From NCBI RefSeq assembly GCF_031846185.1, contig NZ_JAVRIF010000001.1, forward strand, positions 248,001 through 312,000: a stretch of DNA of 64,000 nucleotides, given 5' to 3'. Below, one piece after another: positions 25,202 to 34,793 of the stretch. How positions within the stretch are numbered: position 1 is the stretch's first letter; the number at the start of each line of letters is the position of its first letter. Origin of the DNA: Thalassotalea_H castellviae. Its GTDB lineage: Bacteria; Pseudomonadota; Gammaproteobacteria; Enterobacterales; Alteromonadaceae. The notes under the pieces are model-generated. The model was not told the origin of the DNA. It was given only the letters and a program-made list of their open reading frames with translations, and searched no databases. Made by a program: the position numbers and the translations under genes.

Positions 25202-25888
25202 TTATTTAATTAAAGCGGTTTTGTCTTTAGCCACACCAAACACATCTTGTGACTTAAAGCCAAGTGTGACATGAAAGTCTTTATTTTGAAGTAATAATTT
25301 TTGACGTAAAAATTGCCCGTCCGGTGAACTTGCAACAACAAAGTAAGCGGTATTGTCACCTTGGCTAACTCGGCCTAAGCCATGTAATTGTACGCGTATT
25401 TTTTGATTAACAATTGCCTTTTTATCTGCTAAGGCTTGATATTCGTACGGATTAACTAAAGTTACATGAAATGAGTTGTGATCTCTGGCGCTTTGATGTC
25501 TACGATAAACGTCAAATTCATCAGCTAAAATCACCTGCATTTTATTAAGGTACTGTTCAATATCGGCTTTATTCACTTTGCCTGCTAAATATTTCAAGCC
25601 TGTACTATCAGACAATTCTTGTATTTCAAGTACCAACATCTTTATATCATCCATTTGATATTTCGCTTGTTCAATGGCTCGTAGAGCACGTGCGTGTCCA
25701 GGACGAACATGTATAGGCTTATTTTTAATTTCTGCTTGCCCATTACTATCATTTGGCGCTTTCTGTAAAATAGCAGCATGACTTTCTTGTGTGACAAGTG
25801 TCATTTCTCCGACAAAGTTTGCATGCGTGATAAATGAACAAAATAATAGTGAAGATAGTGTTATGCTCTTTTTTACGTTGAGTTTCAT
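25202..25888 (-). CDS. exported protein with two HVTL motifs, 2H phosphoesterase-like
   Basis: The ATG at 25888 is chosen because it starts a clear signal peptide (KKSITLSSLLFCSFITHA); a longer frame reaches 25969. The mature part of about 205 residues has an N-terminal helical region with HVRPGHARAL and a C-terminal part containing SFHVTLVNPYEY and FHVTLGFKSQDVFGV. Two H-x-T-hydrophobic motifs about 90 residues apart are the mark of the 2H phosphoesterase fold (cyclic-phosphate ligases and phosphodiesterases; a group described as Swiss Army Knife 2H enzymes). An exported 2H enzyme would act on extracellular or periplasmic nucleotides. This assignment rests on the motifs alone. Confidence 0.7.
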   Translation of the reverse strand: MKLNVKKSITLSSLLFCSFITHANFVGEMTLVTQESHAAILQKAPNDSNGQAEIKNKPIHVRPGHARALRAIEQAKYQMDDIKMLVLEIQELSDSTGLKYLAGKVNKADIEQYLNKMQVILADEFDVYRRHQSARDHNSFHVTLVNPYEYQALADKKAIVNQKIRVQLHGLGRVSQGDNTAYFVVASSPDGQFLRQKLLLQNKDFHVTLGFKSQDVFGVAKDKTALIK

Positions 25889-25969
25889 TTGCTTATTTAT
25901 ACTTATATTAAGTGATTGGAAAACTGTTAAGATAATCATAGCACTTTTTAATAAGGAAAAGCCTGACAA

Positions 25970-26332
25970 ATGAAGCTTTGGTTCAGCCCTGAAGTATTTA
26001 ACACAATCGCAATTTCTATTTCAGAATATCGCTGGAATTTATTGGCTTGGAGTGTTTTTTCGTTTCTACTCTTTATGGTATTACAACATCAAGTGACACA
26101 AACAACGCCAACATTACTCATTTGGTTAGCAATATTTGTCTTGTTTTCAGCGCTGCAAACTCTGGTCATCGCATCGTTTATCTTTTTCTTTCAAGTATTA
26201 CCTTCTTCCAAAGTACAAAATACCCAATGGTACAAATTTTACCGCTCAATTGAATGGTGCGAAACCATACTCTTTGGCATTATTTTACCGGTTCCAACGC
26301 TGTTATTTATATATGCGTTTATAACCATTTAA
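25970..26332 (+). CDS. hypothetical three-pass membrane protein
   Basis: A 120-residue, very hydrophobic protein with membrane segments at about residues 22-40, 47-71 and 98-118. No family is recognised. The ATG is preceded by AAGGAAAAG at good spacing. It is divergent from the 2H-like gene, and its stop overlaps the stop of the convergent DUF3392 gene by four bases (shared TTAA), so no terminator separates them. Confidence 0.7.
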   Translation: MKLWFSPEVFNTIAISISEYRWNLLAWSVFSFLLFMVLQHQVTQTTPTLLIWLAIFVLFSALQTLVIASFIFFFQVLPSSKVQNTQWYKFYRSIEWCETILFGIILPVPTLLFIYAFITI

Positions 26333-26664
26333 ATGTGGCGTTGCTTTTGCGCATATAGCCCCAGTGCAATAAAGATTACACTGACTACAGGTAGAATATA
26401 AAGATTGGGGATTTTTGCTAATTGCAGTGATAATAGTCCAGTTAACCAGACCGTGATTAAGCCATAACCTACGGCACAAACCACGATAAATATTATCGTG
26501 CGAATAATAAAATGTTGTTTACGTACTAACTGCTTAATAACATTATTAATATCATTACCAAATATCACTAATATTGTGGCAATAATTGCTAACGCACACT
26601 GGTACTGATAAGGACGAAACCAAACGCCTAATTCAATAAGCGAGCTACTGATCACTTCACTCAT
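26329..26664 (-). CDS. DUF3392-family membrane protein
   Basis: A 111-residue membrane protein with three to four hydrophobic segments (about residues 22-38, 53-73, 75-82 and 88-104). The stretch FIIRTIIFIVVCAVGYGL resembles the conserved core of DUF3392 (FVVR..FV..CA.GYG). The function is unknown. Its ATG overlaps the TGA-type end of ligA by four bases (ATGA), so it is the last gene of a smc-zipA-ligA-DUF3392 unit. Confidence 0.82.
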   Translation of the reverse strand: MSEVISSSLIELGVWFRPYQYQCALAIIATILVIFGNDINNVIKQLVRKQHFIIRTIIFIVVCAVGYGLITVWLTGLLSLQLAKIPNLYILPVVSVIFIALGLYAQKQRHI

Positions 26665-28712
26665 ATACCAATACCATGCTCTTGTAATAAATTAAGCATA
26701 TCTTGCTCGGATAGCACTTTGACACCTAAGTCTTGTGCTTTGGTCAATTTAGAACCGGCTTTTTCTCCTGCGACTAAATAATTTGTTTTTGCAGAAATAC
26801 TGCCTGAAACTTTAGCCCCAAGTGATTGTAAATGCCCTTTGGCCTCACTGCGTCCCATTTGACTTAACGTACCCGTTAAAACAAAAGTTTGATTCAGTAA
26901 CGGTTGTTGATCTTCACTTTTCACTTCAATCGTTGGCCAAGACATAATATTTTCAAGTTCATTCACCACTTCAACATTATGTGCTTGTTGAAAAAATGAA
27001 ACGATGTTTTGCGCAACTACGGCTCCAACATCGGGCACTTGCTGTAAGCTTTCTATATCAGCAATTTTTATTTTTTCAAAAGTTAAAAAGTGTTGGGCTA
27101 AATTCGCAGCCGTAGTTTCACCCACTTCACGGATCCCCAAAGAATAAATAAACTTAGCTAACGTCGTTTGTTTCGCCTTTTGCAAACCTTGGATAAGGTT
27201 TTGTGCAGACTTTTTCCCCATTCTTTCCATCGTACTAACATTAAGCTCTGTTAAGCTAAACAAGTCAGCAGGCGTTTGAATAAGTTTTTCATCAACAAGT
27301 TGTTCTACTAACTTATCGCCTAAACCATCGATATCAATCGCTTTTCGAGAAGCAAAATGTTTGATGGCTTCTTTTCGTTGTGCACCACAAAATAGGCCGC
27401 CGGTGCAACGCAGTACGGCTTCACCCTCAAGTCGTAAAACTGCTGAACCACAAACGGGGCAAGATTCAGGAAAATAAATATCGACCGCATGGCTTGGGCG
27501 TTTATCGAGAACCACACTAACAATTTGAGGGATAACATCACCTGCTCGTCGAATAACCACAGTATCGTTAATTTTAATCCCTAAGCGATTAATCTCATCT
27601 TGATTATGCAACGTAGCATTACTGACGGTCACCCCGCCAACAAATACTGGTTTAAGGCGCGCAACGGGCGTTATTGCTCCCGTTCTCCCCACTTGAAATT
27701 CAACATCTTCTAAAGTGGTTAACTCTTCTTGCGCAGGAAATTTATAGGCAATCGCCCAGCGTGGTGCTCTAGCCACAAAGCCTAGTTTTTCTTGCAAGTT
27801 AATGTCATCGACTTTAAATACCGTACCATCAATTTCATAACTTAATGCTTGACGATTCGTAAGAATATCTTGATAAAAGGCTTCAACTTCTCCAGTGTTT
27901 TTCAAAAGCTTTACTTCTGGACACATAGGTAAACCTAACGTTTTTAACTGGCATAAACGTTGATAATGAGAGTTTGCTAACCAAGATTGGCCATTGTCTT
28001 GTTCATTTTCTCCGCCGACATAACCTATACCGTAGGCATAAAACGCTAAGTTACGTTTGGCGGTAATTTTTGAGTCTAATTGTCTTAAACTACCCGCAGC
28101 TGCATTACGCGGGTTTGCGAAGGTTTTCTCAGCTTTTTTAATGGCTGTGGCATTGAGCTGTTCAAAACTTGCTTTTGGCATAAACACTTCCCCCCGCACT
28201 TCAAGAACAGGTGGATAATCATCGCCTACTAGTTTAAGTGGGATAGACTTAATCGTACGGACATTTTCAGTAATATTTTCACCTGTTGTACCATCACCAC
28301 GGGTAGCCGCTTGCACAAACACGCCGTTTTCATATCGAATACTAACCGCTAAACCATCCAATTTTGGCTCTGCACATAACGCATAATCCTGCGTAGATTT
28401 CAGTCGGTCTTGAATTCGTTTGTCAAATGCTTGCCATTCTTGCGCTGAAAAAACATTATCCAGTGACAACATAGGGACTTGATGAGTAACTTGAGTGAAC
28501 GCTTTTAAAGGTGCGCCGCCAACTTTTTGGCTTGGCGAATCAAGAGTTTTTAATTCAGGAAATTCAGTCTCAATTTCAATCAGTTCACGCATAAGCCGAT
28601 CATATTCGATATCGGGAACACTTGGCTCATCTAAAACATAATATTGATGATTGTACTGATTAAGCAGTTCATGAAGGGCTATTATTCTTTTTTTTGCGGG
28701 TGATTCAGTCAT
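26661..28712 (-). CDS. ligA: NAD-dependent DNA ligase
   Basis: LigA seals nicks in replication and repair using NAD. The 683 residues show the Ia domain with YYVLDEP, the adenylation motif AEPKLDGLAVS with nucleophile K117, an OB fold, the four-Cys zinc finger (CPVCGS...LRCTGGLFC), helix-hairpin-helix repeats and a C-terminal BRCT domain (LTGTLSQMGRSEAKGHLQSLGAKV). Length is normal. It follows zipA by 64 bp and overlaps DUF3392 downstream. Confidence 0.98.
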   Translation of the reverse strand: MTESPAKKRIIALHELLNQYNHQYYVLDEPSVPDIEYDRLMRELIEIETEFPELKTLDSPSQKVGGAPLKAFTQVTHQVPMLSLDNVFSAQEWQAFDKRIQDRLKSTQDYALCAEPKLDGLAVSIRYENGVFVQAATRGDGTTGENITENVRTIKSIPLKLVGDDYPPVLEVRGEVFMPKASFEQLNATAIKKAEKTFANPRNAAAGSLRQLDSKITAKRNLAFYAYGIGYVGGENEQDNGQSWLANSHYQRLCQLKTLGLPMCPEVKLLKNTGEVEAFYQDILTNRQALSYEIDGTVFKVDDINLQEKLGFVARAPRWAIAYKFPAQEELTTLEDVEFQVGRTGAITPVARLKPVFVGGVTVSNATLHNQDEINRLGIKINDTVVIRRAGDVIPQIVSVVLDKRPSHAVDIYFPESCPVCGSAVLRLEGEAVLRCTGGLFCGAQRKEAIKHFASRKAIDIDGLGDKLVEQLVDEKLIQTPADLFSLTELNVSTMERMGKKSAQNLIQGLQKAKQTTLAKFIYSLGIREVGETTAANLAQHFLTFEKIKIADIESLQQVPDVGAVVAQNIVSFFQQAHNVEVVNELENIMSWPTIEVKSEDQQPLLNQTFVLTGTLSQMGRSEAKGHLQSLGAKVSGSISAKTNYLVAGEKAGSKLTKAQDLGVKVLSEQDMLNLLQEHGIGI

Positions 28713-28776
28713 AGTTTTTAATTCTTAACGTTAGGTCTCTTAATAGATACAGTTTAAAAGACCCAACTAAAATAGG

Positions 28777-29865
28777 TTAGGCAGAAGCGATACGGTTTCT
28801 ACGTTCAAATTCTCGTATTTTACCAATATAGTGTTGTTCCGTTTGCTTGGTCATCACACTGCGTTTGTCATCCAATAACTGAGCGTTAAACTCCATCGAC
28901 AATTGTTTAGCTGCCGACATCATTTGAGCAAAGACTTCAAAAGGGTCACCTTCATTCGGTAAGGTCATAAATAACGTAACCCCTTGTGTATTAAAGCTTT
29001 CAATTTCATCCAAATCAAACGTACCAGGGTTCATCATGTTCGCTAAACTAAAAGTTACTTTTCCATTGCCAGCATTATCTTCATGGCGATGAAAAATATC
29101 CATATCACCAAAACGTAATCCTAAAGTGAGTAAGGTAGGTAATAAAGCAGCGCCTGAAATATTATTATTCTCCGGCATCACCACTGACACGACAATAACT
29201 TCGGGATCGATCGCTTTTTTATTTTCCTTTGCAGCACTTTGTGTGGACTGGTCATGTGCGGAAGAGGAAGTAGATAATTCCTCATTTTCTGCCTGTTCAA
29301 TATCACCACCAAAGTTAATTTCCATTTGGTTACGTGCTAACTTTTCTTTCGTTGTTTTTCGTCCACCTTTAGCTTTAGATTTAGCCGTTGGTTTGATCGA
29401 TGGTTTTTGTTGTTCTACAGGCTGCTGATAAACAGGCTGATCTATTTGAATTTGTTCAGGAGCAAGCTCACTAGTTTGCGCCGGATGTGGCGTATTCACT
29501 TTAGGGGGTTGTTCTGATATATCCGACAGATCTCCTAACGCAGGTTCAAGTGCTGGTTGCTCTGCACTCGGTTTTTCAACATCTATTGGTAATGGCTCTT
29601 CATCAAAAGAAGGTGCAGGCGCGGCTTCAGATGGAATTTCATTATCATTTAACGTGTTTACGCCAATAACTTTTGCTTTGCCAACTCCGTCTTGATCAAA
29701 GCCTGAACCATCAAAACCTCGAGTTTGTGGCTCAACTTTTTCATTTTTAGCTTTTAGCTTATAGGGGTTTTTATTTTTTCTAATTGTCCAAAAACCATGG
29801 ATAAAGATAGCCGCTATGATAATAGCGCTGATAATAATTAAAACGTTTCTGAAGTTATCTTCCAT
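28777..29865 (-). CDS. zipA: cell division protein ZipA
   Basis: ZipA anchors FtsZ to the inner membrane at the division site. The 362-residue protein has the typical layout: an N-terminal membrane helix (about residues 7-26), a basic stretch (TIRKNKNPYKLKAKNEK), a long Pro/Gln/Glu-rich linker to about residue 225, and the C-terminal FtsZ-binding domain (VVSVVMPENNNISG; FGDMDIFHRH; FDLDEIESFNTQGVTLFMTL). It lies between smc and ligA, 14 bp after smc, the standard gammaproteobacterial order. Confidence 0.96.
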   Translation of the reverse strand: MEDNFRNVLIIISAIIIAAIFIHGFWTIRKNKNPYKLKAKNEKVEPQTRGFDGSGFDQDGVGKAKVIGVNTLNDNEIPSEAAPAPSFDEEPLPIDVEKPSAEQPALEPALGDLSDISEQPPKVNTPHPAQTSELAPEQIQIDQPVYQQPVEQQKPSIKPTAKSKAKGGRKTTKEKLARNQMEINFGGDIEQAENEELSTSSSAHDQSTQSAAKENKKAIDPEVIVVSVVMPENNNISGAALLPTLLTLGLRFGDMDIFHRHEDNAGNGKVTFSLANMMNPGTFDLDEIESFNTQGVTLFMTLPNEGDPFEVFAQMMSAAKQLSMEFNAQLLDDKRSVMTKQTEQHYIGKIREFERRNRIASA

Positions 29866-29879
29866 TACCTAGCCTATTT

Positions 29880-32800
29880 TTATGATACTTCTGCCATAGC
29901 AACTGCTTCGTCAATATCGACCGCAACCATTCTTGAAACACCGGCTTCAACCATAGTTACTCCCGTTAAATGTGAAGCCATTTCCATGGCAATTTTATTA
30001 TGACTAATATAAATAAATTGTACGGTTTGTGACATTTCTCTGACTAAATTACAAAACCGACTGACATTTGCGTCATCAAGTGGCGCATCTACTTCGTCTA
30101 ACATACAAAACGGGGCTGGATTTAAACGAAAAATAGCAAAAACCAATGATAATGCGGTTAACGCTTTTTCTCCACCCGATAATAGATGAATCGTACTATT
30201 TTTTTTCCCTGGGGGTCTGGCCATTATCGTAACACCGGTATCTAATAAATCATCACCAGTCAGTGTTAAATAAGCTTGACCTCCACCAAATACTTTAGGA
30301 AATAAAGATTGTAAGTCTTGATTCACTTTATCAAACGTAATTTTAAATTTATGTCGACTTTCTTTATCTATTTTATCTATCGCTGATTCTAACGTTGAAA
30401 TAGCTAAATTTAAATCCTGATCTTGTTGATCAAGATAGTTTTTTCGCGTTAATTGCGTTTCAAACTCTTCAATTGCTGCTAAATTAATCGCTCCCAGCAT
30501 TTGTATGTCTTTTGCTAGCTTAATCAGTTGCGCTTGCCACTGTGATTCGCGAGCATTTTCTGGCATTGCTGCTTGTACAGATTGAACCGTTTGCCCTAAT
30601 TCATGTAATTGCTCTAACGCACTTTGTGCTTTTAAACGATAACTTTCTCTGTCGAGGTGCAATTGATTAAGCGATTCTTTTAATGAATTAATAGCTTCAA
30701 CGGTGACACGTTGTTTTTGTTCGCTTGATTGGATCACTTCATGGGTGTCACTTAACGTGGCTTGTGCTTTATCAAGTTGATTATCTAGGCTTACGAGCTC
30801 TGATAACCAAACTTGTAATTGTTTTTCATCAGCTTGCAATGGACTAATCCCTGCATCATGCATTTGTGCATGTTGATTTTGCTGTGCAGTAAGTTGTCGG
30901 ATATTTTCTTGAAAACGAACAATATGCTGTTGACATTGGCTTTCAGCATTTTTGGTTTTTTCGATCGTTAATTCAAGTTGATGCTTTTCAGTCGTTAAAA
31001 ACGATAGTTGCTTCTGAAAATCTTGTGCCTCTTGCTGTAATTGTTGCAGCTTCTGGGTTTGTGCTTGAATTGAAGTATTGTTGGCTACATCAGCTTGATG
31101 ACTCGATGTTTTATCAGCCGATAATGAAGCTTCCAATGCTTCATAAGATCCCAAAGTTTCTTTTATGGTTTGTTCCAGTGATAACTGTTCAAGCTGCAAT
31201 TGTTGACGTTGTGCTTGCTGTGTTTCTTGTTTTTGTTTATTCAAAGCATGCAACTGATTTAAATCGACCAACTGTTGTTGACGTTTATTGATCTGATGTT
31301 TGATTTCATCCAGTTGAGTAGTCAAAGTACTCTGTTCTTTCTCCAAGCACGATATTTGTTTTACATGTTCATCGTATTGCTGATTTAACCCCGATAAAGC
31401 GTGTTCATTTTCAGCTAACATTTCAGTATGGCTAAAGTGATCATTTTTAGCCGTAAATATACCTCGATGGATAAAATGCTGACTTAACCAAATACCTTCG
31501 GGACTTATCACCGACTCGTGTTCTTTTAGCTGAGGTAAAAGTGCAATAGCCGCTTGATAATCGCTGGCGATCCTTATTTGATTTAAGATGTTATTGATCG
31601 CCTCACTTCCTTGCACTTTTTCAGCTAAGGTATTGGCTTTACTTTTATTAGCTATTTGATGATTTAACAATAAAAAGGAGCAAGGACTGTTTTCAAGACT
31701 AGCTAAATTTAAAGGGAACTCTTCAATAAAAAGCGCTTGTAATTTATGTGACAACACCATTTCAACCGCTAACTCCCAGCCTTTAGCAATAGATAACTTA
31801 CTCTGCAGTTCACCAAGCATGCGAACATTATGTTTATCCAGCCAGCTTGTTTGATCTTTTTGCCAGTCGTATTGCTGTGCCAATTTTTTAGTTAATTGGT
31901 CAATTTCTCGAACTAAAGCCGCCCTAGTTCCAGCAATATCACTTTTTTCTTGGTTTAACTGTAATATTTTATCTTGGTGTGCCTGCTTTTGAGTTAATAA
32001 AGCTTGTTGCTGTTGGTACAAATGCTCGCGTTGTTCCGTTAAGACAGAAAGTGAGGTTTCATCATCTTCAAGGTTGTTTGTCATTTCGGTCGTTAACTGA
32101 GTTAATTGTTCAACGACCACCGCCAATCTTGATTTTTTTTGCTCAATAGTTTCAGTCAGTTGCGCTTTTTTTCTGGTTTCTTCTAGTAACAGTTGATTTT
32201 GGTGTTCTTGCTGCTGATGGTAGGCTTGAACTGTTTGTTGTTGCTTTGACAACATTTCTTGGCACTGTTGATATTGCTGATTTAGCTCCGTATATTCTGC
32301 TGTTATTTGCAAATATTGCGGTTGTAAAGCATCAAGCTTATCTGTGTATATTTTAAGATTTTCTTGCTCAATTAATAACGATTTTTGTGCTTGGCTTATT
32401 TGTTGTTGATGAACTTGATTATCTTCTAACAACTTTTTCTGTTGTTGCTTTTGGTGTTTAATTTGCTGTTCAATTCGTGCCGTATTATTAATTAAAGTAA
32501 TCTTTTGTTGCTGTAATGCTTGAATAGACTCGTTGGCAGATTGATAATTTTGCTTTGCGGTAAATAAAGCGATTTCATCACTTTTTTGTAATGATTCTTT
32601 TTGCGTGATTTGCGCCTGAAAGCCTTCGATACGAGATTGATTACTTTTATATTGTTGATCAAATTTTTGCCATCGTAATACCGCCAATTCTGCTTTGATT
32701 TTTCTTTCTTGAGCTTTTAAGGTTTTAAAACGTTTTGCCGCTTCAGCTTGTTGATGTAATTTATCAAGCTGCGTATTCAACTCTGATCGAATATCAAACA

Positions 32801-33380
32801 ATCGCGCTAGATTCTCACGTGTGTGTCGGATCCTATTTTCAGTATCTCGCCGACGCTCTTTGTATTTTGATATTCCAGCGGCTTCTTCAATAAAAACACG
32901 AAGCTCTTGAGGTTTAGATTCGATTAAACGTGAAATAGTCCCTTGTTCAATAATCGCGTAACTACGCGGCCCCAAACCAGTTCCTAAAAAGATATCCGTA
33001 ATATCTTTACGACGACATTTAGTCCCATTTAAATAATAAGAATTTTGACTGTCGCGATTTACCACTCGACGAATAGACACTTGATTTCTATCCGCCATAG
33101 AGCCTTGGATGCGCTCAGCGATATTATCAAATAAGAGTTCAACACTAGCTTGGCCGACAGGTTTTCGAGTGGCAGCACCGTTAAAGATAACATCTGTCAT
33201 GGCATCACCACGTAAATTTTTTGCTGAGCTTTCGCCTAACACCCAACGTACAGCATCAATAATATTCGATTTACCACAGCCATTTGGGCCAACAATAGCC
33301 GTCATTTGCTGTTCAAATGGCACTTTTGTTGGATCCACAAAAGATTTAAATCCCGCCAATTTGATGTGCTTTAATCGCAT
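29880..33380 (-). CDS. smc: chromosome segregation SMC ATPase
   Basis: SMC dimers organise and help segregate the chromosome with ScpA and ScpB. The 1166 residues show Walker A (GPNGCGKSN, 31-39), long Gln-rich coiled coils, a central hinge (about residues 520-660), the ABC signature LLSGGEKALTAL and Walker B/D-loop CMLDEVDAPLDD. It is an SMC, not MukB, judging from the canonical heads and gene order. It starts the smc-zipA-ligA unit and is divergent from cysZ. Confidence 0.97.
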   Translation of the reverse strand: MRLKHIKLAGFKSFVDPTKVPFEQQMTAIVGPNGCGKSNIIDAVRWVLGESSAKNLRGDAMTDVIFNGAATRKPVGQASVELLFDNIAERIQGSMADRNQVSIRRVVNRDSQNSYYLNGTKCRRKDITDIFLGTGLGPRSYAIIEQGTISRLIESKPQELRVFIEEAAGISKYKERRRDTENRIRHTRENLARLFDIRSELNTQLDKLHQQAEAAKRFKTLKAQERKIKAELAVLRWQKFDQQYKSNQSRIEGFQAQITQKESLQKSDEIALFTAKQNYQSANESIQALQQQKITLINNTARIEQQIKHQKQQQKKLLEDNQVHQQQISQAQKSLLIEQENLKIYTDKLDALQPQYLQITAEYTELNQQYQQCQEMLSKQQQTVQAYHQQQEHQNQLLLEETRKKAQLTETIEQKKSRLAVVVEQLTQLTTEMTNNLEDDETSLSVLTEQREHLYQQQQALLTQKQAHQDKILQLNQEKSDIAGTRAALVREIDQLTKKLAQQYDWQKDQTSWLDKHNVRMLGELQSKLSIAKGWELAVEMVLSHKLQALFIEEFPLNLASLENSPCSFLLLNHQIANKSKANTLAEKVQGSEAINNILNQIRIASDYQAAIALLPQLKEHESVISPEGIWLSQHFIHRGIFTAKNDHFSHTEMLAENEHALSGLNQQYDEHVKQISCLEKEQSTLTTQLDEIKHQINKRQQQLVDLNQLHALNKQKQETQQAQRQQLQLEQLSLEQTIKETLGSYEALEASLSADKTSSHQADVANNTSIQAQTQKLQQLQQEAQDFQKQLSFLTTEKHQLELTIEKTKNAESQCQQHIVRFQENIRQLTAQQNQHAQMHDAGISPLQADEKQLQVWLSELVSLDNQLDKAQATLSDTHEVIQSSEQKQRVTVEAINSLKESLNQLHLDRESYRLKAQSALEQLHELGQTVQSVQAAMPENARESQWQAQLIKLAKDIQMLGAINLAAIEEFETQLTRKNYLDQQDQDLNLAISTLESAIDKIDKESRHKFKITFDKVNQDLQSLFPKVFGGGQAYLTLTGDDLLDTGVTIMARPPGKKNSTIHLLSGGEKALTALSLVFAIFRLNPAPFCMLDEVDAPLDDANVSRFCNLVREMSQTVQFIYISHNKIAMEMASHLTGVTMVEAGVSRMVAVDIDEAVAMAEVS

Positions 33381-33529
33381 GTAGTCAGCAAACCTAATAT
33401 GTATTGTTTTAGTGGTGATTAATGACTTTATCAGAATTTGTTTTAGTTTGTAACAACTGACAACTTCTCACATTACATTAATAGCACTATAATCAATATT
33501 TGAACTTAACTAGTTAAAAAACAAACTAA

Positions 33530-34288
33530 ATGTCATTACAAATTCAACAACCGTTTGCCAAAAGTGGCGCTGGCTATTTTATCAAGGGCTTCGATCTGAT
33601 CAAACTAAAAGGGATCAAACGATTCGTTTTTATCCCCTTGGTCATCAATTTAATCTTATTTAGTGCTGCCTTTTATTTATTGATCGAGCAACTCGATGTA
33701 TATATGCTCGAATTACAAAACTGGTTACCGGAGAGTTTATCTTGGTTAACTTCTACTGTTTGGTTAATCAGTTTATTATTTTTATTAGTGATGTTCTCTT
33801 TCGTTTTTAGCTCTGTAACGAATTGGATAGCCGCCCCTTTCAATGGCCTCCTTGCAGAAAAGATGGAAGCTTTGTTAACAAAAGATACGCCTCCGCCTGG
33901 CTCAGCTATCGACATCATTAAAGATGTACCTCGAACATTAAGCCGTGAATGGTGTAAATTTCGATATTATTTACCAAGAGCCATTGGTTTTTTTATACTT
34001 TATTGGCTTCTACCGATAATTGGTCAAGTGTTATGGTTTTTATTTTTAGCTTGGATGATGGCAATACAATATAAAGATTATCCCTTTGATAATCATAAGA
34101 TTAATTTTAATGAGATGAAATCGGCCTTAATAAAACAAAAAGGCTTAAGCTATAGTTTCGGTATCACGACGGCGGTTTTTTCGATGATCCCACTTATAAA
34201 CTTAGTGGTTATGCCCGTTGCTATTTGCGGTGCTACGGCACTTTGGGTTGACCATTATCGAGATGACTTTATTAAATCAAATCAGTAA
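33530..34288 (+). CDS. cysZ: sulfate transporter CysZ
   Basis: CysZ mediates sulfate uptake for cysteine synthesis. The 252-residue protein, nearly the length of E. coli CysZ, opens with FAKSGAGYFIKGFDLI and has membrane segments at about 33-51, 70-92, 148-178 and 205-235, with the conserved WIAAPFNGLLAEKME and YKDYPFDNH stretches. No SD is evident before the ATG. It is divergent from smc, and gene order is conserved with other gammaproteobacteria (cysZ-zipA-ligA). Confidence 0.93.
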   Translation: MSLQIQQPFAKSGAGYFIKGFDLIKLKGIKRFVFIPLVINLILFSAAFYLLIEQLDVYMLELQNWLPESLSWLTSTVWLISLLFLLVMFSFVFSSVTNWIAAPFNGLLAEKMEALLTKDTPPPGSAIDIIKDVPRTLSREWCKFRYYLPRAIGFFILYWLLPIIGQVLWFLFLAWMMAIQYKDYPFDNHKINFNEMKSALIKQKGLSYSFGITTAVFSMIPLINLVVMPVAICGATALWVDHYRDDFIKSNQ

Positions 34289-34429
34289 CTGATTATTATA
34301 TGAACGAATTTTTAATAATGTCGTCCGTTCATATAAAATATAAAACAAACAATACATTGCTACTTTATAAACAATGTTTTAGTTTGATCAACTATGCTAA
34401 TAAAAGCCCATTGCTTTGGAGATAAACCC

Positions 34430-34777
34430 ATGAATAATCAAAAACACTTTTTAATGATATTAATGAGTTTTCTACTATGTTTACCTTCCATAGAAAGCCA
34501 AGCACAAGAAGCGAATAGCAACTACTCTATTCCCTTTATGGATGACGCTAAAATTTTCGCGCAGTTTACCCATGAATTGCCAGCAGTCATGAATTATTTT
34601 ACCGCTCATACGGAACAAGAGATCATTGCGTTTTATGAAAGTAACTTCGGAAAAGCAACCAGTACTAAGCTAAAAAGAGAGAGATTAACGCTATATTTCA
34701 CTCATCATGATAAACAACTTAGGGTGATAATTTCTCAACAAGATAAAAAAAATCAGGTGGATATTCTATTAAGATAA
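34430..34777 (+). CDS. small exported hypothetical protein
   Basis: A 115-residue protein from the ATG at 34430, which has GGAGA upstream and starts a signal peptide (MILMSFLLCLPSIESQAQA-like, about residues 1-24); a longer frame opens at 34394 without SD. The mature part of about 90 residues contains IPFMDDAKIFAQFTHELPAV and ends in DKKNQVDILLR. No family is recognised. It lies alone between cysZ and a decayed convergent gene. Confidence 0.7.
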   Translation: MNNQKHFLMILMSFLLCLPSIESQAQEANSNYSIPFMDDAKIFAQFTHELPAVMNYFTAHTEQEIIAFYESNFGKATSTKLKRERLTLYFTHHDKQLRVIISQQDKKNQVDILLR

Positions 34778-34793
34778 CTCTCAGGGGCTCAAC

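Noticed and set aside
29126..29428. 100-codon open frame antisense to the zipA linker
   Set aside because: Low-complexity linker DNA readily gives open frames on the other strand; no SD or family match.
31025..31291. 88-codon open frame antisense to smc coiled coil
   Set aside because: Repeated Gln/Leu codons of the coiled coil explain the lack of stops.
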